Of a DNA stretch of 64,000 nucleotides, positions 55,229 to 64,000 are shown piece by piece (position 1 is the stretch's first letter; the number at the start of each line of letters is the position of its first letter). The stretch lies in assembly GCA_016508695.1 (NCBI GenBank), contig VNKQ01000002.1, positions 2,294,001 to 2,358,000 of the forward strand, written 5' to 3'. Position numbers and translations under genes: made by a program. The notes under the pieces were generated by a model, which did not search any database, was not told the origin of the DNA, and saw nothing but the letters and a program-made list of their open reading frames with translations. Origin of the DNA: Hyphodiscus hymeniophilus. Lineage: Eukaryota > Ascomycota > Leotiomycetes > Helotiales > Hyphodiscaceae.

Positions 55229-58200
55229 ATGGCGGCTCAACCGCCCCCGTCCTCGTCGTCTAGGCGGTCGAGGACGGGTGACACGAATGTTGGGTCATTC
55301 CGCATAGAGGAAGAGATAGGAAAGGGCAGCTTCGCAACCGTATACAGAGGTACACATAGGGTATGCCTGACTTCTATAACCCTCTCATGTGCTCGTTGAG
55401 GGATGTTTGGACTAAGTCCATCTTCGAGTCACATTCATACGCGTTACCAAAAAGCGGTCTATTAGTGCTGATTCTCAATTCTACAGTCCACCGGAGCTCT
55501 TGTAGCTATCAAATCTGTCAACCTGTCGAAACTTAACAAGAAGCTCAAGGAGAACCTTTACTGTGAAATCGAAATCCTGAAAGGACTACACCATCCTCAT
55601 ATCGTTGCCCTCATTGACTGCCGAGAATCACCAACACACATAAACTTGGTGATGGAATATTGCGAGTTGGGGGATCTGTCCTACTTTATTAAGAAGAGAG
55701 ATAAGCTCGCCGACAACCCAGCTCTCGTCGATATGGTTCGGAAATATCCAATGCCATCTACTGGAGGATTGAATGAAGTCATTGTCCGGCACTTCCTCAA
55801 ACAATTAGCTAGTGCCATGGAGTTTTTGAGAGAACGAAATTTCATTCATCGAGACGTCAAGCCACAGAATCTACTTCTGCTTCCAGCGCCTCAATACTTG
55901 GCAAAACAAAAAGATCACCCACTGGTCATGACTGCGAGCACGGAACCGGTTGTACCCATGGTTGGCATCAACTCATTACCTATGCTCAAGATCGCCGATT
56001 TTGGCTTCGCTCGATCTCTGCCATCGACGTCGCTGGCCGAGACATTATGCGGCTCCCCTTTGTACATGGCACCAGAGATACTTCGATACGAGAAGTACGA
56101 CGCCAAAGCCGATTTATGGTCTGTGGGCACAGTCCTCTTCGAGATGATGGTTGGAAGACCTCCTTTCAGAGCAACGAACCATGTTGAGTTACTTCGCAAA
56201 ATTGAGCAGAGCGAAGACCACATCAGATTTCCCCGCGAAGCGATCATCAGTCCGTCAATGAAGGACCTGATCAAGGGTTTATTAAAACGAACTCCCGTTG
56301 AACGACTTCCTTTTGAAGAATATTTCCGCCACCCTGTCGTGGTGGATGATATTCCAGGACTGGTTGGCGAAGACCGACCAAGAGAAAATCGTCCAGCTGC
56401 GTCTAAGTCAGAGGAGACACCAATGTCTCGGCAATCATCAACGCGGAGCGAACGTAGACAGGTGATGACAGACCGAGATGCGAAGCCTGTCTTCTCTTCA
56501 TCGCCACATAATCGACCTGCCCCCTCGTCACCAAGAGCACAACTTGTGGAACCAGTCCGAAAGGTATTTGGAACCCCGCCTCGAAACGTTCCCGAACCTC
56601 GCCCAAGTTCTCGTGATCAGCGAAGACCAACAATGATACCATCAGCAACCGCCCCAAATGTAGCGACAATACAAGCGGGCCGTCCACCATCTCGTGCTCT
56701 CGAAGATGGGCGAACACAATCTCGGCAATCATCAGTGGCACATGCTCCCGCAAAGCCACATCGAATAGATAATCCTGACCGGGAAGCGATAGCTGAGGCT
56801 GAGCAGGCTGTACGAGATGAGCGAGAATATGTCTTGGTCGAAAAGCGAGCCGTTGAGGTCAATGCCTTCGCTGATGAAATGGCTGCAAATCCCAGACTTG
56901 TCGGGGCTAACCAATCTGTATCTCCCCAAACACGACAAGTGACCCGACGTGCTACAACGCAAGGCTCGCCAGCTTCAATTACTGGTGCAGTACCTGCATC
57001 ACCTTCTCGAGTTGTCCAGATCGCTCAAGGCCGGCCACGAGCAGACGCTGTACCACAGCGATCGAATTCGTATGGCAAATCGTACGGTAGCCCCTCCACG
57101 ACATCAGCTATTGCCAAAGCCTTGCACGGAGCCAGTGTGAGAGTCTTTGGTGTCGGATGGAACCCTGCGCTTATCGGCAAAGGCGTTTCACCACCTCCTT
57201 CCTACAGTCCCTTTCCTGCTTACCCGACTCCTCAAGGCAATGTGGGACTACTTGGGGATGGTCGATTCAATGGACCTGCCGATGAAGACCAGAAGGCCGT
57301 CAATATTATCGAAGATTCCGCGACTAGGAGTGATGTCGTATACGGCTTTGCAGAAGTCAAATACAAGCAACTCATTCCATTGGCACCTTCAATGGACCAT
57401 GGCCTTGGGGGCCTCTATGCCGACAGATCTGGAGAGTCAGTTGAGGATGAGGGACTCACCGCCGAAGCCACAGTCGCATTATCAGAAGAAGCCCTTGTAT
57501 TGTACGTCAAGGCACTTTCACTTCTTGCAAAGTCTATGGACATTGCTGGGGCCTGGTGGTCTCGGAGAAGCAGAGGCGAAATCGTCCTCGGTGGGCATGT
57601 GCCGAGAAGTGAGTCGCCCAGCAGTGTAGCCGCTGGAAATCGGATCAATGCCGCCGTTCAATGGGTTCGCTGCCGATTCAATGAAGTGCTCGAGAAAGCC
57701 GAGTTCGTACGACTAAAGCTCGTGGAGTCTCAAAAGAGACTCCCGGAAGATCATCCTGGACATCCAAATAATCACACAAGCGCCTCGAGAATTGCTGGCG
57801 CTTCTTCGACCGATGGTGTTGTTCTTAGCTCAGGCATCACGGCCGAAAAATTGATGTACGATCGGGCCCTTGAAATGAGTCGCTCAGCAGCGATCAATGA
57901 GATTGCCAACGAAGATCTCGAGGGTTGCGATATATCCTATATGACAGCTATTCGAATGCTGGAGGCTGTGCTTGAAAATGACGACGAAATTCCACCTCAG
58001 AGACAACGAGCTTCAAGCCTCAAAGAAGGCAAAGAAGCTACAGCTGACAAAGGGCCAGTTAATGGGATCAATATTGAGGATCGGAAGGATGTCATGAAAG
58101 GTAAGTTCATATTTTACTTTTGTGTCTGTCTTTGCTAACATTCTCAAGTACTCACAATGATCCGTGCCCGCTTGCAAACCCTTCGAAAGAAGAGGGAGAT

Positions 58201-58306
58201 TATTGCGAAACACAAGTCTCTTCCCCAGCCATCAACCCCTCGCCCCTCGAGTCTCACTCACCATAGCGGGGGTACAACACCCACAGTTGCCAATACACCA
58301 CCATGA
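55229..58306 (+). CDS. ATG1: Autophagy-initiating kinase Atg1
   Basis: This serine/threonine kinase starts autophagosome formation at the pre-autophagosomal site and is controlled by TOR through Atg13. Three exons (55229-55360, 55487-58100, 58149-58306) give 967 residues. Kinase motifs in order: GKGSFATVYRG near residue 31-41, VAIKSV, HRDVKPQN near 164, DFGFARS near 214 and APEILRYEKYDAKADLWSVG. A long Ser/Pro/Arg-rich linker follows, then the C-terminal helical domain (ALVLYVKALSLLAKSMDIAG; NAAVQWVRCRFNEVLEKAEF) that binds Atg13. Exon 3 supplies the tail RARLQTLRKKREIIAKH. The lysine, HRD and DFG residues are intact. TAP42, another TOR-pathway gene, lies at the far end of the window without any close link. 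Confidence 0.96.
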
Positions 58307-59749
58307 TATTAAAAGGAGACGCCAACGTCTCGATTACGATTTACGTCATAATGAAGAGCGAGCGAGTTACCCTTAGCATCGCCGAATCAGCAAACAGATG
58401 GACTGGACTGGTTTCCAGCACATCAATCCCTGCCCCGCATAATATGGCGTTTTCGGCCTTTTGTGATCCAGTCAATTCTATCTTTCTTGTAACCTCGTTC
58501 TAGATTTGTCTGCTCCCAGCATCAAAGCTCATTTCTTCATGCTCTTATTTCCCTTTTTCTTTCTCTGGTCGATATTTTAAATTGGAAACGTGCCAGGTTG
58601 GCGTTTGGTGTTGCTGTGATTCTGAATTTTTAGGCAAGGGGATCTGGGGGTCCTACTTGCCGTTGGGGATTGAGGGCTTGGCGCGTTACTATTAGGATGG
58701 TCTGGCGCACCCTTTTGAATGTGTATACCCCATGCTTGCGTCGACCTGGGCTTTGGCTTCGCTTTTCCGTGGATTTGATGAGATGAGATGCGTTTTGATC
58801 AAGGGCATCGGAGGAATTGATACACATCGCATGGAGCTTAGGGAGTGAATCACTTGAAACCTTATGGATGGGTTGGGTTAGGTGGGATTGCAGATGGGGA
58901 CATTGTTGTATCTAGTCCCACTTGCACAAATGGCAGATAGGAATTTATGATGTGTATCCGGGTGAGTATCCACGTATGGCTGGGCGATTGCGTGCTGTGA
59001 TGCTCAACCGGATATTACTATATTCATTCGATGATATTCGTTCCTGCTTTGAGGCTTCGGCTGATCAGACCACGTACCTAGCTAGGGTCAATCATAAATT
59101 AATTTTGATTTGATTCAGGGCCTGCAAAGCACAACATGGGTAGTCATACTCGATTATATGATGAGTAGGTATTGTACTACGACACAACGCTGTGAACTAC
59201 TGATCGACCAGATATATGATTAGGGAACTGTAGGAGAACAGATAAGTATTCTTTGAAACTTCCAACTTGAGTGCGATGGTGTTCGGATTTGGTTCTCCAC
59301 CTGAGAAAACAGGCGTCTATTGGAAAACTAACACCACTTCCGCTGAATGTACAACCACGTAGGGAAGAGGCTTCATATATACTCACAAGCGAATATCCGG
59401 TAGGCAGAATGTGTGCAAAACCCGTTCCACCCATGCATGTTGAAGCCAGACCGAAGTTATGAGGACCGTAGACTGAACATTGAACGTTATGGGAATGCTT
59501 GACAAAAAGTTTACTTAGCCTGCCGGAAAGAGTCTGAGTTGGGTAGCTAGTGTGTTTGAACACAGCGTATATGTAGGTAGGAGTTGCATGAAGTTCTTGA
59601 CTTTCTTGGCTGGCAGCTTTCGAATACGCATGAATCTAGTCTTACGTCTACGCTTATTAGCCAGTAGCCCCAGTATTTTACGACGATCCCATCTTTACCT
59701 TCTTCCTGTTGTTCGTAACATGAAATCATCAATCAGTGATCATACGATC
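58307..59749. other. Intergenic, no gene seen
   Basis: This is the region between two convergent genes, ATG1 and the CobW-type GTPase. Frames present are short and domainless. Confidence 0.5.
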
Positions 59750-60862
59750 TCATACGATCTTCTCTACATGGAGCGTTCCCTTCTGGTCGCCCTCTAACTC
59801 CGCAAATCCAGCCGTTTCTATTCTTTTCTTCCATTTTGTGCTTTCATATCTCGCAAGAATCATCGTCATTCGCAAAACTATTCCGGAACTGGATTCATGT
59901 TCATCTTTGCTTTTCATCGGAGTGCATGTCCATCTACCAAACGCCCAATTCAAGATATATCGCCCTCCTTGGGTCGATTCACCGTTCTTGATATCTTCGT
60001 CGGAAGAGTGTATTGGCGAAGCAGCAGCCATTACTGCTTTGATACGATAAACTTCGTCCTTTGGCGCTGACCTCAACAATTTTTCCAGTTTCGAGGTATC
60101 CACTACACCACCATCGTCTGCCTCCAGAGTTACAGATAGCACCTCTACCTCACTTTGATGCCCTTCCCCATTGCCATGATCGTGCCCATGATCATGTCCG
60201 TTGTGGCCACTGACTGCATGTGTACCCTCCTCCCCCAGACTTCTTGCTAGGCCCCCATCAACACCAAATACCAAATCCACCGACACCTTTCCCTTATCAC
60301 TCTTTACCCATGCAATCTGGACCTCTAAATCACCCAGCCTATCCAAGCACTCATCAAATTTTCTCTCACTGCATAACTCCCACTTGTTGAAGACGACCAG
60401 ATCGGTGTACCGTGCTTGGATCTTCGCCGTATAACTCGTGTCTTCATAGCCCTTCCAATTCTCTACATCGATGACCGTAACCACCCCATCTAGCACATAG
60501 CCGCCATTTGTATCTCGTGCCAGTCGATTAACTTCCATTGCAAGGGTTGCAGGGAACGCGGAACCGGAGGTTTCGATTACGATTCTGTCAGGATTCACGG
60601 TCTCGACCAGCTCTTTCATAGCTACGTCCAATTGGCCCACCATATTGCAGCAGATACATCCGTTAAGTAGCTCGCGCACGCCGGATATCGAGGAAGAGGA
60701 GGCAAGTTGTGAGTCGATTGCTACATCTCCGAATTCGTTCTTTAGAAGCGCGAGTTTGTAAGAGGGGTTCTGGGCGAGGAGTTGCGGGAGGAGATTGAGG
60801 AGGAGAGTTGTCTTCCCTGAGCCTAGAAAGCCTGTGACGATGGTTATAGGCACTGGCGCCAT
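59750..60862 (-). CDS. COG0523/CobW-family GTPase, putative metal chaperone
   Basis: An intronless 370-residue G3E-family GTPase. The P-loop GFLGSGKT is at residues 11-18. The metal-binding CxCC motif is at residues 69-72 (NGCICC), and ETSGSAFPA follows as the switch segment. FNKW stands in place of the usual NKxD base-recognition motif, a mild deviation. A His-rich loop (HNGHDHGHDHGNGEGH) sits between the GTPase and the C-terminal CobW domain (YRIKAVMAAASP, then YILNWAFGRWTCTP). Such proteins deliver zinc or cobalt to client enzymes; the eukaryotic ZNG1 branch activates methionine aminopeptidase 1. Assignment to ZNG1 is not certain. The start at 60862 puts the P-loop at the usual distance; an ATG eight codons upstream also exists. 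Confidence 0.9.
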   Translation of the reverse strand: MAPVPITIVTGFLGSGKTTLLLNLLPQLLAQNPSYKLALLKNEFGDVAIDSQLASSSSISGVRELLNGCICCNMVGQLDVAMKELVETVNPDRIVIETSGSAFPATLAMEVNRLARDTNGGYVLDGVVTVIDVENWKGYEDTSYTAKIQARYTDLVVFNKWELCSERKFDECLDRLGDLEVQIAWVKSDKGKVSVDLVFGVDGGLARSLGEEGTHAVSGHNGHDHGHDHGNGEGHQSEVEVLSVTLEADDGGVVDTSKLEKLLRSAPKDEVYRIKAVMAAASPIHSSDEDIKNGESTQGGRYILNWAFGRWTCTPMKSKDEHESSSGIVLRMTMILARYESTKWKKRIETAGFAELEGDQKGTLHVEKIV

Positions 60863-62680
60863 TTTGGAAGTTGATGATGGCGTCAATCCTGTGTAGTTGA
60901 GAAATTAAAAGATTGGGGCTTGATTGAGAAATCCTTATCGGCGATTTTTGGGTAAGCCTATCAACACCTTCTGACTGCAAGGCTCATCGTACCTTCTACT
61001 ACTACATACTGGCAGTCTCTTCATAAGAATTAGCAAAGTGAGGGGTCCAGGATGATGAAAATTGCTCAGTAGTGACTGCATTGCACTGTTGAATGGCTAC
61101 AAGTTGCAGCTTGAAAATGTCTTCCACACCCTTCGCTCCCTCTACACAGGAGCGTCTAATTTCATCATTAGTTCGCAATGTTCATTTCCGAGAACTTCAA
61201 CGTTTTACAGCATTAGGTACAAGAGCATATTTGATGACACAACGTCGTCTGTCGTTAGGCCATAGACTGTAGCGTTGACTGCGAGGGTCAAGCAACTGAA
61301 TCGGCGCCTCTTAGATCTGAGGGTTTAACAGATGCTTTGGTCACCCTGCCTCTTTCAATAGCGGAATCTCTTTGGCAGAGGCTTTCGAGGTGGTGGAGAG
61401 CAACGTGCTGTTTCCCCTGGCATATTACGGGCAACCTAGGCAGTCCTAGCTTTGGATCTATGAGTATTGCCCGTACTTCAATGCTCCCTCTCGTGTCGCT
61501 GCATCTCGGCATGGCCATAGTGGAAAGTGCTGATCTGGAGAGTTGTCCGTGCTGAAGTTGCAAGCTTTGTTTGGATGCAAGACAATTCTCTAAATATTCC
61601 GTTACCTTTCCACGCTTTTCTACGGGTGTTTAGGTATCTCTGCGGTCACGGTGCACAGTCATGTCTTTCATAGTCTTATTACGAGATGGCGATTTTTGGA
61701 AATTCAAAGGATCCTGGTTGCTCAGAGGTCGTGAGCTTGACCTCTGTCCGAAAGAGATGGTACCGCTCTTAGCACTTGATAGTTCACCGCTTTTGCCCTT
61801 ACGGAAGTATGGATGACGAATCGCTCGAAGTCTAGAACGATTCGCATCTTGTCAAACAAACCTATACGCTTTTTTCAACGCATGATGACTTGGTTTGTAT
61901 TTTTCACGAGAGCCAAGAAAGCAGTATGGTACTTTCGACGTGCGATATTTTGTTGCGCAAAGGTTATGAGAAGAGTTTGAGAGATTAAAAACTACTTGTG
62001 CCTGGATTGCTTAAGAGTCTTTAAGTGGCATTCAACCTCTTTGTCCAGCATATGGAAGCCGTTTTAATCACAAAAGGGTACCAGGTTAGCGCAAATGGAA
62101 TTGTTCTATTGTGGTACAGGTCCGCGGGAGGGTTATAGCTCAGAAACGAAGGCAAGGCGATGGACGGGTAACAGGGCCAAAACCCATTCAAAAGGGGTCT
62201 AGGATTTTGACGTGAGACTGGCATCATTAGCTCTGAAAATTTCCGTTTTCATAGAGAGAGGCTGTTTATTCAAGAAGGTCAATGTCAAAAGCCAGGGGAT
62301 GAGCTCGGTGGGCACGCAGCTCGGTACAGGTAAATCTACCTTTTTCCTGATTACTGATCATTATTCCGTCACTCTGCTGAATTGTGGCCTTGCGAACTTG
62401 TTCTGTGGTACATTTACACAATTTAGGCATACTTCGAGAGCCAGTCAGGTTTCAGAGCTGCTCCGAGAGGAGCTTTTTCTGATTTGTCTCCATATACGAC
62501 AGTACAGGACCTCGGTTCATCGGTATCAGGCTAACGATCAAGATGTCAGCATGGAGAAACTATATACTGTCCAAGTAAATGGAGGAGGATGTTCATCTAT
62601 TTCGAACACCTTTGGTATCTAGTTTCCCATCCTATCTTTTTATTGGACAATAACTTTATCTCTCAAAACCACATCAGATC
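60863..62680. other. Intergenic, no gene seen
   Basis: It contains scattered short frames on both strands, none with a domain or splice logic. It holds the CobW-type gene promoter. Confidence 0.5.
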
Positions 62681-63274
62681 ATGTCTTCTTTGGCTTCTAT
62701 CCTCGTCGGACGTGGCTTCCTGCAAGCTCTGTATACAGGCAATCTGGTACGATGCCCTTCTGTATGTTCTTTTCGCCATCGCTAAATCTGGAGTAGCTTT
62801 GGCATTCAAGGTCCGAATCCCGATCCTTGCTTGCTCGCTCATAATCCTGACTTATTCCCAGCGCCTTCTTCCACTTCACTTTTCGCGCGGAGTACATGAT
62901 GAGCAAGCTCAGCCATCGCCGCAGCTCAAATACTTCCTACATAGCCTCCACTCCTGAAGGCGATGCCTGGCATCACGACATCATGGCGTACCTGGGGTGG
63001 TATGAACACTGGCTATGTGGTCATCGCTGCCTTCCGTCTCTACGCCATGTACAAGCTCTCGACAGACTCGGGTGAGAGCAGCGGCTACATGGATGTTGTA
63101 GCGTTGACAGTTTTGGCGTTCGGGAACGCTAGTCAAGCTGTTTTGAACTTTGGGTTGAGCCCCAAGAGCGGAAGGTGGATCATGGCGACTGGACCCGATA
63201 GAATTACGATCTTGGATGCGTTCTTCGCCGTGCTTGATAGCTCTGTTGTTGTTGCAAGGTTATTGGGATATTGA
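62681..63274 (+). pseudogene. Small membrane-protein gene with a one-base frameshift
   Basis: Exon 1 (62681-62730, MSSLASILVGRGFLQAL) joins exon 2 (from 62862) across a 131-base GT-AG intron to read AFFHFTFRAEYMMSKLSHRR and GDAWHHDIMAYLG. At the G-run 62994-62997 the frame shifts by one and continues as GMNTGYVVIAAFRLYAMYKL, VVALTVLAFGNASQAVLNFG and SGRWIMATGPDRITILDAFF to TGA at 63274. Hydrophobic stretches suggest three or four membrane spans. I recall similar unnamed fungal proteins with an uninterrupted HDxxAYLGGMN stretch, which would need one fewer G. The gene is either disrupted or affected by an assembly indel. Function is unknown. Confidence 0.68.
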
Positions 63275-63575
63275 AATCTGAGTATGGAGAAATCGATGCT
63301 TCTCCGGCGTCGAATGAAATAAATCTTTGGAGGAATGTGAGTAATGAGTGTCGAGCTTTGTGAATGAGATGGCGAGTTGAAGGTGCACTTCAAAATGTGA
63401 TTCAAGCATCCAAAGCATCTAGTGGCTTGTTTAAATCTTGGTACACACTTTTCAGTGCAAAGCTGTATTATTGAGAAGTTACATTTCGGGTGCATCCTTT
63501 CCACTGTCACTCATCAACCATCGATCGCATGTCCTTTGGAACTTCAAGCACTAGGCCACACCATTCAAATACAAC
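63275..63575. other. Intergenic, promoter of the terminal gene
   Basis: Three hundred bases without coding features precede the ATG at 63576. Confidence 0.4.
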
Positions 63576-64000
63576 ATGAGCGAATCCAAAGATGACACGA
63601 CTCCTCCTCCCGAGCACTCAGACAGTAAGACCCTCCGATCGATAAACGCTAAGCTTATCCTTACCTCCAGCCGCATCCAGCACCACCACGACGACCTTCC
63701 GCGAAAGGTTCCTCGCCCGTTGGACCAACGTCGAAGCAAAAGCAGACCACCACACCTACTACGCCAACGAAGACATTCTCTCAGCGATCTCCCACACGCT
63801 CAAGCGGACGGACGCGCTCGAGACGCTCGCCACGAACCTGCGAAACTCCAAGGAGAAATACCTCGCGTGGGCCGATTACTACGAGCGACATGGGGACGAA
63901 GACGAGAACAGGGAGCAGGCCACGGCGAACGAGGCGAGGATCGGGAGGGTCGAGAGGAAGCTGGTGAAGGTCGCTAGGGAGGTGGAGAGGATTGGGGAGT
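63576..64000 (+). CDS. Hypothetical protein, helical/coiled-coil, cut by window end
   Basis: Exon 1 (63576-63624, MSESKDDTTPPPEHSD) joins exon 2 (from 63671) across a 46-base intron. The following frame reads a Thr run then FRERFLARWTNVEAKADHHT, NEDILSAISHTLKRTDALET and KEKYLAWADYYERHGDEDEN. This is strongly helical and charged, with heptad-like leucines, and the frame stays open to the window edge. Codon use is more GC-rich than in its neighbours. I do not recognise the family. Confidence 0.6.

Noticed and set aside
62212..62622. 136-codon plus-strand frame before the small membrane-protein gene
   Set aside because: No domain, signal or splice continuation; composition is unlike the coding genes nearby.

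Overview
The window is nuclear DNA of a filamentous ascomycete (Pezizomycotina). The evidence is short GT-AG introns (mostly 45-130 bases), compact genes on both strands, an AT-saturated repeat block that looks like repeat-induced point mutation (RIP), and fungal housekeeping genes (TAP42, PRP22, MCM6, ATG1, complex I and ATP synthase subunits). A leotiomycete-like fungus is my guess from the feel of the proteins; no marker here proves it. Exon structures were worked out by hand from splice signals, reading frame and family conservation, without transcript data.

Layout. Bases 1 to about 6880 are a gene-free AT-rich block. It holds a RIP-degraded Ty3/Gypsy element whose RNase H and DDE integrase still read in one frame through many stop codons. 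A sharp boundary follows, with TAP42 only about 280 bases beyond it. From 8.6 to 21.4 kb come a zinc-type alcohol dehydrogenase, a small secreted protein with eight cysteines hidden by an intron, a GNAT acetyltransferase, PRP22, an F-box/2EXR-like protein, and a divergent pair of mitochondrial genes (complex I NDUFS4 and ATP synthase subunit f). From 22.4 to 26.4 kb is a 1308-residue disordered RGG protein of unknown function.

From 27 to 38 kb the content looks more accessory: a class I/II aminotransferase, an SRR1-domain protein, a truncated FAD-oxidoreductase relic, an intronless DHA1-type MFS transporter, a six-exon phospholipase-D-like protein and a nine-exon LaeA-like methyltransferase. 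From 39 to 46 kb are MCM6, a divergent B-type DyP peroxidase, a frameshifted DUF4385 gene and RNase H2 subunit C. From 47.8 to 52.1 kb are two secreted enzymes, a lysozyme-fold protein and a PL7 alginate-lyase-family protein, in otherwise empty sequence. From 55 to 64 kb are ATG1, a COG0523/CobW GTPase, a frameshifted small membrane-protein gene and a gene cut by the window end.

Most genes are ordinary and independently regulated. The points most worth following are the cryptic eight-cysteine secreted protein near the RIP block, the two single-site frameshifts in otherwise conserved genes, several splice-site oddities (a GC-AG intron, 15- and 23-base exons, a stop-free in-frame intron, a tandem acceptor), the shared promoter of the two respiratory-chain genes, and a possible mitochondrial extension of the DyP peroxidase.
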